Assembly: GCA_903772945.1 (NCBI GenBank)
Contig: CAICTM010000091.1
Span: forward strand, 1-64,000
Reading direction: 5' to 3'
Length of the DNA stretch: 64,000 nucleotides
From: Seminavis robusta
Taxonomy: Eukaryota; Bacillariophyta; Bacillariophyceae; Naviculales; Naviculaceae
In this document: positions 1-10,343 of the stretch, in pieces
Layout: every line of letters starts with the position of its first letter
Position numbering within the stretch: the first letter of the stretch is position 1
The notes under the pieces: generated by a model
Told to the model about the DNA's origin: nothing
Database searches by the model: none
Seen by the model: the letters and a program-made list of their open reading frames with translations, nothing else
Made by a program: the position numbers and the translations under genes

Positions 1-1510
1 TTCCAAGAATCAGGGCTGGAAATCGAAGTGTATTTGATAAATGTCTGGAAAGCAGACTCATCTTCTCCCTCCAATACATTAGAAGGAATAGACCCGAGAT
101 AGAAGGGCACAAATCGGGCAAAGAATTAGGCAATGAGAAACACTGCTGCCAAGTGTGTTATTCTGCCGAAGCATCCAATGAAAGCCCCATTGAGGAAGCT
201 GAAGAGAGCGGAGGTCTCATCACAACTGAGATCTACTGCTGCCATGTTGGACTGCATGGAATCGAAATAATAACCAACATTGGGACTACTGGCGTGTATA
301 AACTCTTCAGTGGCTAGAACAGGGACATCAGCAGCTGGCATAGGTAATCCCATGACGGAAGAAGCAACGGTTGCCCACAGCAGTGATTGGGGCTGATGCT
401 GAGCAGCGGGTGGCGGAGTCAATTCGCTCGACGTAGTGTTTGCCACCCAGAATGTGGTGCCTTGTAAGGAAACTTGCCGAACCCACGATGTTCACTGGTG
501 AAATGAGCACTGTGCCTTTGGAGAACCTTCCACAGTTGCGACAGTATTTAGCAACCACCTTCCCATCAAAGAATGGGTGTGTTGGGCATCATCGGGGATG
601 TTCTCCCTTGGAGGCATGGGAGCAAGCTTGTCTTTGATAAGAGTTTGGAGCTTGGAGTTAGTCTCAGCACTCAGACCGTTGTCTTTGGGAGCACCTCGCT
701 TGTGTCATGCTGGATCGTTTCTAAGATGATCAGTAGCTCCACAATCAAAGCAGGCGCCTCCAAGAGGACGGGTACCGCCACTGGCTGATCCCCTGTTTCG
801 ATCCTGAGTGAAACTCCCAACTTTTGCCTCAACTGCTTTGTCAATTTCCGCCTGGAAGGCTTTGGCCTGGAATCCCTTGGATCCAAGATGTTGGGCAGGC
901 TCATAAGTTTTTCTTGGGTTGATGAGGACCCATAGGAGGGCATCCAAGTCATTCAGAAGTGTCGAGTTGCTTCCAATTGTTTGTTCCCATAGTTGCTATC
1001 AAATAAGTTGATGCACTCTTGAAACAAGCTCATGGACTTTGGATCGAAAGTATGGACAACCACAGCCAGGAGACCCCTCAAAGATGTGCTGGTTAGTTCA
1101 GGCATGGGATCACTTGACATAAAGTTTAATCGAATCTCTTTGATGATCTGCTTGCATCGACAACATACAGGAAACATTCTCCCCAGGGAACTTGGTGATG
1201 TCCAAGTGAAGTAGCTTGGCTTTGGGGTTTCAATCTTACTGAGAGAAGGTCTGTATATTTTCTGCAGAAGAGCCAAGAGAAGTTGGGGCCCATTGTGTTT
1301 GGTCTAGGAACATATGATTTTCAATTCTTCCTGGAGTGCATCAGTGCAAGAGTTCAAGACACCTTTCCCGACCAGGCAAGGGTTGGCTCAATATACTGGC
1401 AAACAGGATGTTGCTGCAGATCCCCATTTGCATCGATGAGTCTGACCCCATTGACTGTGAGGTCCTGATGCCATTTTCCATCATAGATTCTGAACCTGTC
1501 CAGGAGCAGT
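1..1510 (-). mobile_element. Broken Ty1/copia-like gag remnant (fossil)
   Basis: Read on the minus strand, short stretches resemble the gag part of a diatom copia-type retroelement, including a zinc-knuckle-like Cys-x2-Cys-x4-His segment near 700-750. No long terminal repeats, protease, integrase or reverse transcriptase are visible here, and the element may continue beyond the left edge. It is clearly broken, with many breaks, so probably old. The family assignment rests on the knuckle and general composition only. Confidence 0.45.
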
Positions 1511-2541
1511 TAACATGTTGATTTTATTAATAGTGTTAGTATTAAGGTTCCAACAACAAGCTGAAAGACCCCTTCCATTCCATGCTCTGTCATCATATCT
1601 CTCAAAGGCGATAAGAGAGGCCCAGCACATTGAGCACCCAGAAGCATTTTTGGAAACTCCATAAAAAAAAAAAAAAAAATGAGTGGAGAATAGTGGCTGG
1701 TGGAATCCTTCAGTCCTTTCTTGCATGCCAATTCGATAGGCTGAGTGTGGTGTGATGTTTCAGATGGTCGTCACCGTGGAAACCCCTGAGGCATAGGGTG
1801 CTTTGAGGTTCCTTTCCCAGTCCATCTGAGCCAGATCCTGTCCAGGCTCCAGTGTGGTTGATACCTCCAAGCCGAGGGGCTTCTGTAAGCTTGGTCTTCT
1901 CTTTGGTTTTCCCAATGTGCTGGAGGAGCTCCTGAATTGAACTGCGGTCAATGGTGCTGCAGTCATGATTGGAGGATCAGATGGTGGGATGATTGGATCA
2001 GATTCAAAGAAGGCTTGTCTGAGCCTTGTGGACTGAACAAGGATGCTGATGCTGGCGCTGCTGTTGAAGATGAAGATGCTGAGGCAGAGGAAGCGTCGTC
2101 AAGGTCCATCAATAGGAGATGATGGAGTGGGAGGCAGTGAAAATCAACAAGGTCAACAGAAGAGCAGTAGGAATGGCAACAGTGGCAACAAAAGGACGGC
2201 AACAAGAGTGGCAACAAGAGCAGGAGCGCGGTGGATAATAGCCAGTCAATCGAGTCAATCGAAGCTGGAATTTATGAGCTTTCGAAGGGAGCTTCGAAGG
2301 ATTCAAGCGACGCGATGGATTGGTCGAGTTTGAATTCAAAATACTCGAGGAACCACGTCGTACGGAGCGATCGATCGCTGTTCGTTCAAACGACCAACTG
2401 CAAGCCAGTTCAATGCAGCAAGCCAGTGCAAACGACCAATGCCAGTCCTAGGTAAGCTAGGTAAGCAGAGACCAACCGTATGGATCGGTCGAGCAATACA
2501 AGCACAAGCCGCTCGTTCCGTGTTGTCGTTCGAAAACAACA
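1511..2541. other. Non-coding spacer with an A17 tract
   Basis: No supportable gene. A run of 17 A residues lies at 1663-1679 and may be the scar of a retroposed copy or simple slippage. The rest shows only short open frames with no recognisable protein features. The part around 2000-2230 is rich in purine triplets. Confidence 0.4.
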
Positions 2542-3183
2542 TCAGTGTGCGTCTCGTCGAGTTAATTGAAAAAGTGAGGATCTTGAAGCATGACTCAAGG
2601 AAAGACTTAAGCTCAGGCGATCCGAATTAAATAAAGAGTGATTCAATGCATGACACACAAGCCGAGGCTTCCATATCCAGTCGGAGCTCATTTTTCGATA
2701 GATTCTGTTAACTCGCGATCGGCCGATCGCGATGCTCAAGCTGAGCATGGAATGGACTCGATCGCGATGAGGCGTTAACGATGACTGGACTTTACCGGTG
2801 ATAGAGACAACTGTAGTGGTAGTAACAGTTGCAGTCGAACGTGCAGTCACAGCAGTGGCTCTTGCAGTCGCATGAGTCCAGCGGATAATAGGATCCTCAT
2901 TGAGATTACGATCGTCAACAGGAAAGGGGCCCAGATCGCGATTTCGTTCGACGACAGGATGAAATGGGTAGTTGAGATTGCTTACGAGCGAATCAACAAC
3001 AACAAGGGGATTGCTTTCGAGCGAATCCAAAGGAAGTAAGTTGCAACAAGGGAAAGGACTACCGATGAGATTGGGCTCTGCACAGGGATAGTTCATTCCA
3101 TTGACAACCATAAGGGATAGACATATAAGAATAAGAATGAGTAACATCTCATAACCTCGCATGCTACCATGCGACAATACCAT
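2542..3183 (-). CDS. Doubtful hypothetical protein with a signal-peptide-like start
   Basis: A single 213-codon frame. Residues 12-29 form a hydrophobic run (MLLILILICLSLMVVNG) that would work as a signal peptide or anchor, followed by a short segment with Pro-Cys-Cys. The middle is Thr/Ala-rich and the end is Ser/Leu-rich low complexity, which is more like chance translation of repeat DNA than a folded domain. No family is recognised, no introns are evident and no neighbour supports a role. It could be spurious. Confidence 0.2.
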   Translation of the reverse strand: MVLSHGSMRGYEMLLILILICLSLMVVNGMNYPCAEPNLIGSPFPCCNLLPLDSLESNPLVVVDSLVSNLNYPFHPVVERNRDLGPFPVDDRNLNEDPIIRWTHATARATAVTARSTATVTTTTVVSITGKVQSSLTPHRDRVHSMLSLSIAIGRSRVNRIYRKMSSDWIWKPRLVCHALNHSLFNSDRLSLSLSLSHASRSSLFQLTRRDAH

Positions 3184-3560
3184 TGTGTACTGATTAATCT
3201 AACGATCTAAGAGATGTAAAGTTTGTATTTCCAAATAAGTGAGCAGTTATTGATTATTTTCTAGAATAAGCCTGCTAATTGTAAAGCTGTAAAGCTGAAT
3301 TGTAAGCTGTATCCCGTCGCAGAGGAGATAATGCGAGTGGATAGGAGCGAAACCTTGAATGGAATGAATCCTTGGATCCAATCCTGGTGAACGAACCGTT
3401 GGATCCATCTCTGCTCTATTTTAAAATGGCTAGACAGGCAGCAGTCGACTGGCTGGCTGAACGAGTGATCAACGATCAGTCGCACCTCTACTACGCATAC
3501 CATACCAGTACTGGTACCGGTACCCAGTCTGAGTCAATCGGAGGGTCTCCGATGCAGAAG

Positions 3561-3905
3561 CGAAAGCCATTCTCATTGAAATTTTTCAAGCTTGGGAAGG
3601 TTTTCTTTTCTCGACCCTGGACAGTCAAGTTGGACAATTTTGATGTATATTTCAGACTTTCTATTCTCTTACTCCTGACGGCGAAGGAAGTACCAATGTT
3701 GTTGAGTATATCAATTGCCCTGGAGGCTGCCGTCGATCGATCCCAGCGGAGGAGACTGATATCACCAGCCCTATCTTCAGGCTGAGCAAAAGTGTCGCCA
3801 AGTTCTTGGCTGTGAGCAAGCTATTGCGTGAATAGTCAAGTCATTGAAAGGCAACAATCAACCGGAGGAGGCTCCACGACAAACACATCGGAGAGGCTGC
3901 TGCAT
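3561..3905 (+). repeat. Dispersed repeat family A, divergent copy 1
   Basis: Shares with the copies at 5.48 and 5.88 kb an ordered set of blocks: a 'gccaagttgg'-like block, a T/C-rich stretch, 'ttctattctcttac', 'gttgagt', 'ggaggagact' and 'gtcattgaaaggcaacaatc'. It is the most diverged copy. A 137-codon frame crosses it (3372-3785), but I see no protein family in it. Confidence 0.55.
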
Positions 3906-5204
3906 AGTGACAATCTGGAACTCCGGCCGCCCTATCTCCACCCGAACCGAGGAGAGCCTATGGTTGTCGAGTCATTGAATGGAAACGGTGGATCCCGGTA
4001 TGGTAGTGGTAGCAGTTCGTTGGTAGATAGTTAGCACTTGATTGCTGTTAGTTGCGGTAGCGTCGTTTGTTAATAGTTCGTTGCCTGGCTGCTTGTCGCA
4101 AATCCGTTGTTGCTGATAAATCGCTGTTGGCAATGGTACTGGTTGCTGCCGACTGGCTGTAGCTGGGTTGAAGGGCTTGCTCATCGATGCATGGATTCCA
4201 ACAACTGTGCCATCAAAGTCTCTTTTCCAACCACTTTTATTGCACAGTTAGTTTGAACCATTCCTCTCCCGTTTGCCACAGTGGCTGACAATGACATGCA
4301 CCCAGCCACAGTAGCTATTTTGGTTCATTTGTGCTTTTCGGTTCTTCTTGTTGCCTGCTCAGTTGGTACCTGGGACGACTCACTGTACCACCCTGCCACC
4401 AGTGCTGTGTGCTTTATGGAGCTGTGCTTTACTGTATTTTGCTGCTGCTGTGACGCTGTGACCAGTTGAAACTGTCTATTTGGCATCAAACCAGTTTCCT
4501 TTCCTGCCACAGGGCACCTTGCCAATTATGCTTTCTTTTACTACTGTATTTAGTAACTCAGCTGGCTGAGATCTCCTTGGAGCCTCACGCACTTTCCGCA
4601 CCATCACAGAAAATGCCAAGTTTGGCGCGCAGCGCCAAGTTTTGCACGAGCTCCAGGAAGAGGAGGAGGGGGAAGAGAGAGCAGGAGGTACGACTGTACT
4701 GTACCAGGAAGTACAAGCATGCCATTGGACTACAATACAACACCTTACCGGTATACAATACCATCCCAACTAAACCTCTTCTTTCAATGAACACTTGGAC
4801 GTTTGTTGTTCCAAGTTGTTGTTGTTGGTTGTACCTGGTACCGGTTCGGTACTGTGGTGCTGTTGGCTATGAGTATCATTGCTGTTGGCTATGAGTATCA
4901 TTGCGTTTGGCAGAGCTCACCCTGGATCTGTCAAATGTGCAAAACTCAAGCAAACGTTTTACAGTATGGTTCTACAGGAGAGCTTGTTTTTCTGATGAGC
5001 TTTGAAAATGCATAGCCATAAGTCCCCCAGCAACTTTTGCACCACCCAAAGCAAAGATCCAAGCCTTCATCAGGCGCAGGGCAATCCTCTCCGGTACAGA
5101 ACTGATCTGAACGCCGTCCTCTCATTTATTTGATCACCACAATGATGGTGGAGTGACTATTTTATCGGAACGTGATCGACCAAGATAGCTGGTTGGATGT
5201 TATT
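3906..5204. other. Spacer without a recognisable gene
   Basis: Only short frames are present. The stretch includes a further short copy of the 'gtcgagtcattgaa' block (3968-3981), a 21-base tandem of 'ggctatgagtatcattgc' (about 4864-4905), and GGTACC/CGGTAC palindromic motifs near 4838. I see no RNA gene or complete mobile element. Confidence 0.4.
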
Positions 5205-5490
5205 GAAGGTGTAGATTCCAAAGCCATCCCTCATTCATTTTTATGGACCATGGGCAGGCCGTCAGATCTCGGCCGTCAAATCGATCGCACTTCTGTTATC
5301 TCGTATGGTATTCAGGAGAGAATTCCAAACTCGGCCGTCAACAGGTGAGTTGTTTTAATTATTCGAATCGATCGATCGCACCTCTGTTATCCAAGCCTCA
5401 CTCAAGCCGGTCGTCTCCGGTGCAGATTCAAAAGCCATCCCTCATTGAATCCTATGGACCATGGGATGGCAGTCAGTTCTCAGCCACGGA
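5205..5490 (+). repeat. Paired direct repeat at the head of repeat family A
   Basis: Two direct copies about 210 bases apart (about 5209-5275 and 5420-5490) share 'agccatccctcatt', 'tatggaccatggg' and 'cggccgtca/cagcca' blocks. Between them 'atcgatcgcac.tctgttatc' is also duplicated. They sit directly upstream of the 5481-5842 repeat copy and look like part of the same duplicated unit. Confidence 0.5.
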
Positions 5491-5842
5491 CGGCCAAGTT
5501 GGTGCAATTTGAAAAGCAAGGGTAAGTCGCCGTTTTTTTTTTCAGTATCAGAAGAGAAGAGAAAACCATATCTATTTCTTACTTTCTGTTCTCTTATTAC
5601 TGCTGATTACCCAGGAAATTTAAAAATACCATTGTTGAGTCCTTTTCGGTCTATCGCGACAGAGAGGAGACTTTTAACTCCAGCCCTAGGACCAACCTAA
5701 ACGGAGGATCGTCGTCGAGTCATTGAAAGGCAACAAGAGGATTCTACACGACAACACACAAGAGAGTGGATCCTCCTACCGGATTCATCTCTCCAGTGTT
5801 ATTTACTAGTGTTTCGGTGATGATTCCTGTGTCGGCACCCAT
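5481..5842 (+). repeat. Dispersed repeat family A, copy 2
   Basis: Starts with 'gacggccaagttgg', then 'aagggtaagtcgccg' (a splice-donor-like string), a T9 run ending in CAG, 'ttgagtccttttcggtc', 'cctaaacggagga', 'cgtcgagtcattgaaaggca' and 'gagtggatcctcctac'. The same ordered blocks recur at 5876-6262. The order suggests a duplicated transcribed unit that may have held an intron. Confidence 0.65.
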
Positions 5843-5875
5843 GTCCTGGATTTGGCTAAGTCCCTAGCTTGCCCA

Positions 5876-6400
5876 TGACGGCCAAGTTGGAGAACAAGGG
5901 TAAGTCGCCGGTTGCCTGCAGCTAAGCACAGAAAACAAAACTCATATCCATTTGTTGTATTCTCTAGCTAGAACTGCACTGCCGACGGCCGAGGAAATAC
6001 CAGTTGGTCGAGTAAAGTCGAGTCCTTTTCGGTCGATGGCTCCGAATAACAAGAAGACGCTATGGAGAAGACTGTTAGCTCAAGCCCTATCAACAGTCTA
6101 AACGGAGGAGCCTATCGTCGAGTCATTGAAAGGCAGCAATCAACAGGAGGCTACACGGCAATACACAAGCACAGAGGAGAGTGGATCCTCCTATTGGATT
6201 CACCCTCCTTGTCATTTCCTAGTGTTTGGTTGGTGATTCTTGTGTCGGTACTCATTCTGTCATGTGCCCGTGTGAAAGGCCGCTGAAACTCGATATCTCA
6301 CACCGCTGCTTCGATCAATCGCTATGGCAACAGTCGATGGAGGAGGCTACACGACAACACTCCCTTTGAATTTCCTGGTATTTTGGTGGTAATTCCTGGT
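5876..6400 (+). repeat. Dispersed repeat family A, copy 3 plus a 3' fragment
   Basis: The block order is the same as in copy 2: 'gacggccaagttgg', 'caagggtaagtcgccg', 'gagtccttttcggtcgatgg', 'tctaaacggagga', 'cgtcgagtcattgaaaggca', 'gagtggatcctcctattgg' and 'ttcttgtgtcggtactca'. A shorter piece ('ggaggctacacgacaacac') repeats at 6342-6360. No protein is conserved between copies, so this may be a non-coding repeat or a decayed gene family. Confidence 0.6.
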
Positions 6401-6744
6401 ACAAGTTGTTCTTCGAGGTCTTGGTGTGGTGGGTCTGCCAACGTTTGCTTGTGGTAGTAATTGGCTATTAATAGTAGACTGTAACAAATAGATGTAAATG
6501 AAACACATGTATCCCCTTCTACGAACATAAGAACATACGCAAAATGCTCTGCTTCTAGCTACTAGCTAACTCTGGCTTGACAGTGTCCTGGTCCATCCAA
6601 CACGTACCTGGTACCGGACTGTGCTATCGGTAGATCTCCCTGGGCTGTATCCCCAGCAGCTCCGCAGTCCTGTTCTGCATAACTCCATTGCCGAACACCG
6701 TACATTCTAGGGTTAATCCGTACTCTGCAAAACTTGTACGTCCT

Positions 6745-7060
6745 GGAAGTCCCCCGATTGGCGATCGTGGAAGTCGCAAAAGCCGTTAAAGTCGCGCAAG
6801 TCGTGCAAGTCGCGATTTAAGTCGTTCCAAGTCGCGCAAAGTCGCATCAAGTCGCGCAAATCGCGATTAAAGTCGTTCCAAGTCGCGATTTTTCACTAGT
6901 AAAAAGCAAGTAAAGTCGCACCAAGTCGCGCTAGTCGCGAAAGTCGTGCTTCAAGTCGCGATTTAAGGCTTCAAGTCGCGATTTAAAATCCCGACTTAGA
7001 AACCGCGACTAGCGCGACTTGGCTTTCTAGTCGCGAAAGTGATGTCATCGGGGGACTTCC
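6745..7060. mobile_element. MITE-like element with tandem aagtcgcg core
   Basis: The ends form an inverted repeat: GGAAGTCCCCCGAT at 6745-6758 and its reverse complement at 7047-7060 (14 of 14). The interior is an array of 8-12 base variants of 'caagtcgcg' and 'aagtcgttcc', with the complementary 'cgcgact' near the right end, so the whole could fold into a long hairpin. No target-site duplication is obvious. No coding capacity is seen. Confidence 0.6.
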
Positions 7061-7413
7061 TGAGCCAGAAACTGCAGTTGCAAGTCACGCTTCCGTCGGA
7101 GTCACGAGAAAATGTCACGACTGCTGCCAACCCCAGTCCTCGCCGTCACTGACGGGAGTGTCAAAGAGTGAGAAAGATCTGTCGGAACACGCGAAAAGCT
7201 CTTTTCAGCAACATCATTGCAAGCATTGAGTGTGGCGACAAGCTTTTATTCTTTTGACAACGTAATACAACAGTTCTTGGGCTAGCCAGCAAAAATTGCT
7301 GTTCTTCATTATCTTCGGCAATCCTTCTTTGGCAGTAGGTTTCTCATTTTCTTCAAGCAAGACCACCAACACATCAACAATATTTATACCTTTGTGTTAT
7401 TTTCTGCATCATC
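7061..7413 (+). promoter_or_regulatory. Upstream region and 5' leader of the dienoyl-CoA reductase gene
   Basis: 353 bases between the MITE-like element and the next start codon. It becomes pyrimidine- and A-rich toward the ATG, as expected for a short diatom leader. I see no clear TATA box at a fixed distance and no other feature. Confidence 0.35.
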
Positions 7414-9780
7414 ATGAGAATGCTACATTCCGCTCGACGTTCTGTTACGGCGGCCAAAACGGCAGCAACACGCCGAAGTAAATCTGCCATGGCGGCCATG
7501 GCGGCCATGGATGATACTGCTGCCGGGACCTACCCCACTTTATTCTCCCCTCTGGATCTTGGACCTGCTATTGGCAAGCTCCCCAATCGAGCCTTGATGG
7601 GCAGTATGCACACGGGCTTGGAAGGACATACCATTCCCAACTTTGCCATTCCCTGGCTCATGGGGAAAGATAAGCATCACGAGCACAGCGACATGGAACG
7701 CATGGCTCGCTACTTTCAAGAACGTGCCGAAGGAGGTGTCGGTTTAATGGTCACGGGTGGAATTGCACCCAACAATGCGGGCATTGTGGCTCCCTTTGGA
7801 TCGGCATTGGTGACTCATGATCAAATGGTGACACACAAACTGCTCACCGATGCCGTACATCAAGTACAAGTACCCCTGGGGTACAGTGACACGGAAACAG
7901 TCCCCGCTCGCATTTGCATGCAAATTCTGCACACGGGACGCTATGCCTATCATCCCTTTTGTGTATCGGCCAGTGCCACCCAATCTCCCATTTCTCCCTT
8001 CAAAGCCAAGGCATTGTCCACCAAAGAAGTTGAAACTACCATTGGAGATTTTGTTAGATGTGCCGTATTGGCCAAAGAAGCTGGCTATGACGGCGTCGAA
8101 ATAATGGGCAGCGAGGGATACCTACTGACCCAATTCTTGTCACCTCGAACCAATCAGCGAACGGACGAATACGGTGGAAGCTTTGAAAATCGGGCTCGCA
8201 TGGCATTGGAAATTGTCCGACAGACACGACAAGCTGTGGGACAAGACTTTATCTTGATCTTTCGAATTAGTTTGTTGGATCTAGTCGATGATGCCTTGGC
8301 ATTTGACGAGTGCGTGGCATTGGCTCAACAATTGCAGGATGCCGGGGCCACCATTTTGAATACTGGTATTGGATGGCATGAAGCTCGAGTGCCGACCATT
8401 GCCACGTCGGTCCCACGCGGTGCCTTTGCCTTTCCCACCAAGGCGCTCAAGGAAGCCTTGGGACAAGAGTTGCAGATTCCATTGGTGGCTACCAATCGCA
8501 TCAACGACCCCACTGTTGCTGAAGGATTGTTGACCGATGGAACGTGCGATATGGTCTCCATGGCAAGACCCTTCCTCGCCGATGCCGAACTCATGAAAAA
8601 GTCACGAGAAGGTCGAGCAGAAGAAATCAATACGTGCATTGGTTGCAACCAGGCATGTCTGGATCATGTCTTCAAGGCCAAGACGGCCAGTTGTTTGGTC
8701 AATCCTCGTGCCTGTCATGAAACCGAATTGATCATTCGAAAACTGCCACAGGAGCAGTGCCAAAACATTAGTGTCGTAGGAGCCGGACCGGCTGGTTGTG
8801 CCTTTGCCATTACAGCAGCACAAATGGGCCACACGGTGACATTGTACGACCAAGCCGATGATATTGGAGGGCAGTTCAACATGGCCAAGCGAATTCCTGG
8901 TAAGGAAGAGTTTTATGAAACAATCAGATATTTCCGTGTCCAACTGGAAAAGCATGGTGTCCAGATCAAACTCGGTACAAAGGTCACCTACGAGCAAATG
9001 AGTCAAGAAGGAGATGCCGTGGACAAATGGATTGTCTCCACTGGTGTGGACCCACGTGACCCCCAAATCCCTGGAATGGAAGGCAATCCCAAGGTCTTGT
9101 CTTACATTGATGTCCTTCGCAACAAGGCACCGGTTGGAAAGAAGGTGGCTTTGGTCGGTGCCGGTGGAATTGGGTTTGATGTTGGCGAGTACCTTTTGCA
9201 CTTTGATGGACAAGACAAGACTTCCAAGGATGTGTCGGTAGACGACTTTTGGAAAGAATGGGGCATTGACACGTCGCAAGAACAACGAGGTGGACTGGTT
9301 TCACCGGAAACTCATGAACCCAAGCGAGAGCTCTACTTGCTACAGCGCAAGAAGGGTAAGCTGGGAAAGAACCTTGGAAAGACAACTGGATGGATTCATC
9401 GAGCCACGTTGAGCAAGGGCAATGTGGAAATGATTGACAACGTCAAATATGAGAAAATTGACGAAAACGGGCATTTGCACATCAGTCGAGATGGCGAGAA
9501 GCGTGTCTTGGAGGTCGACAATGTTGTCATTTGTGCCGGACAGGTGGAACGCAAAGAATTGGAAATGAGTGCCAAGGGACATGAAGACCTGGAATCCAAG
9601 GTCTATCCCATTGGTGGTGCTTTCTTTGCCGGTGAGTTGGATGCCAAACGAGCGATTGACATGGGTACGAGATTGGCCATTCGTATCCACGAGCCGGATG
9701 TAACTCCAGGAAACCACAACTTTCATGCAACACCGGGACCTGAAGAGAAGCTGAGCAATCTGCTGTCGCGGTTTATGTAG
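7414..9780 (+). CDS. NADPH-dependent 2,4-dienoyl-CoA reductase, FadH type, probably mitochondrial
   Basis: 788 codons, no intron. The N-terminal 35 residues are rich in Arg, Ala and Ser, as in a mitochondrial targeting peptide, and precede an Old Yellow Enzyme-type FMN barrel (about 45-400). The barrel keeps the GSEGYL motif with Tyr236 and the GIGWHEAR motif with His322, matching the proton-donor Tyr and active-site His of bacterial FadH. Cys408, Cys411, Cys415 and Cys427 have the 4Fe-4S spacing of the family (x2, x3, x11). An FAD dinucleotide fold (GAGPAG, 456-461) and an NAD(P) fold (GAGGIG, 582-587) follow. The enzyme reduces 2,4-dienoyl-CoA during beta-oxidation of unsaturated fatty acids. 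Bacterial FadH is about 670 residues; the excess is the leader and small insertions. An alternative internal start at one of the Met residues near 26-32 would remove the leader. Confidence 0.93.
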   Translation: MRMLHSARRSVTAAKTAATRRSKSAMAAMAAMDDTAAGTYPTLFSPLDLGPAIGKLPNRALMGSMHTGLEGHTIPNFAIPWLMGKDKHHEHSDMERMARYFQERAEGGVGLMVTGGIAPNNAGIVAPFGSALVTHDQMVTHKLLTDAVHQVQVPLGYSDTETVPARICMQILHTGRYAYHPFCVSASATQSPISPFKAKALSTKEVETTIGDFVRCAVLAKEAGYDGVEIMGSEGYLLTQFLSPRTNQRTDEYGGSFENRARMALEIVRQTRQAVGQDFILIFRISLLDLVDDALAFDECVALAQQLQDAGATILNTGIGWHEARVPTIATSVPRGAFAFPTKALKEALGQELQIPLVATNRINDPTVAEGLLTDGTCDMVSMARPFLADAELMKKSREGRAEEINTCIGCNQACLDHVFKAKTASCLVNPRACHETELIIRKLPQEQCQNISVVGAGPAGCAFAITAAQMGHTVTLYDQADDIGGQFNMAKRIPGKEEFYETIRYFRVQLEKHGVQIKLGTKVTYEQMSQEGDAVDKWIVSTGVDPRDPQIPGMEGNPKVLSYIDVLRNKAPVGKKVALVGAGGIGFDVGEYLLHFDGQDKTSKDVSVDDFWKEWGIDTSQEQRGGLVSPETHEPKRELYLLQRKKGKLGKNLGKTTGWIHRATLSKGNVEMIDNVKYEKIDENGHLHISRDGEKRVLEVDNVVICAGQVERKELEMSAKGHEDLESKVYPIGGAFFAGELDAKRAIDMGTRLAIRIHEPDVTPGNHNFHATPGPEEKLSNLLSRFM

Positions 9781-10159
9781 ATTGTGACGTACAGTGTGAT
9801 GACAAACACTGCTAGCAAAAGTAGAGACTTCATAAAACTAGGGCAATCTATTTGGTTGTACGATTCGACTTCGTACTATGTTTGAACAATAAATGGAGCT
9901 ACTATGGTTTTGAAGGAGGCTCAAGCCCATATGTAGCTGATGTCAAGGCTCAGCACTGCTACCAGTACTCCCATGTGATGATGTTCTATCGAAGTTGGGC
10001 TATCAATTGCCCTGGTTAAAGGCCACTCATTTGTGTGGATGTGCTGGAACACCAAGCATCATGTGCCCAATCTGGGACCCCCATCTGTACCCGGGTCCCA
10101 AGGAGCGCTATCCCGAGAAAGGTTTCCTATTCTCCTTGAAGCTAACTTACCTACAGTAC
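9781..10159. other. 3' spacer after the reductase gene
   Basis: 379 bases. 'aataaa' at 9889-9894 may be the polyadenylation signal of the reductase transcript. No gene or repeat of note is seen. Confidence 0.35.
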
Positions 10160-10185
10160 TGTAACGCTAGCTAGCTAGCGTTACA
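10160..10185. repeat. Perfect 26-base palindrome
   Basis: Arms TGTAACGCTAGCT and AGCTAGCGTTACA are exact reverse complements with no spacer. It lies 78 bases upstream of the tRNA gene. It belongs to the CTAG-rich palindromes that recur in the spacers of this window. Confidence 0.8.
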
Positions 10186-10263
10186 ACGGCGAGAGTAATC
10201 CTTGACAGTGTTCGGGCGGTGACAAATTACTACTTATAAAATGATTCTCATCACGAAAATGGC

Positions 10264-10336
10264 GCTCCATTAGCTCAGTAGGTAGAGCACACGACTTTTA
10301 ATCGTGTGGCCGTGGGTTCTAGCCCCACATGGAGTA
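10264..10336 (+). tRNA. tRNA-Lys (anticodon TTT)
   Basis: A 73-nt cloverleaf: acceptor GCTCCAT/ATGGAGT, D stem GCTC/GAGC, anticodon stem CACGA/TCGTG with loop CTTTTAA (anticodon at 10297-10299), and T stem GTGGG/CCCAC. A-box TAGCTCAGTAGG and B-box GGTTCTAGCCC are present for RNA polymerase III. No intron; CCA is not encoded. Two oddities: the first acceptor pair is G-T, and T-loop position 57 is T rather than a purine. Confidence 0.95.
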
Positions 10337-10337
10337 A

Positions 10338-10343
10338 TTTTTT
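10338..10343 (+). terminator. RNA polymerase III terminator (T6)
   Basis: Six T residues begin one base after the mature 3' end of the tRNA-Lys gene, the usual stop signal for polymerase III. Confidence 0.85.

Noticed and set aside
1663-1679. A17 run as proof of a retroposed gene
   Set aside because: No cDNA-like sequence or target duplication lies upstream of the run.
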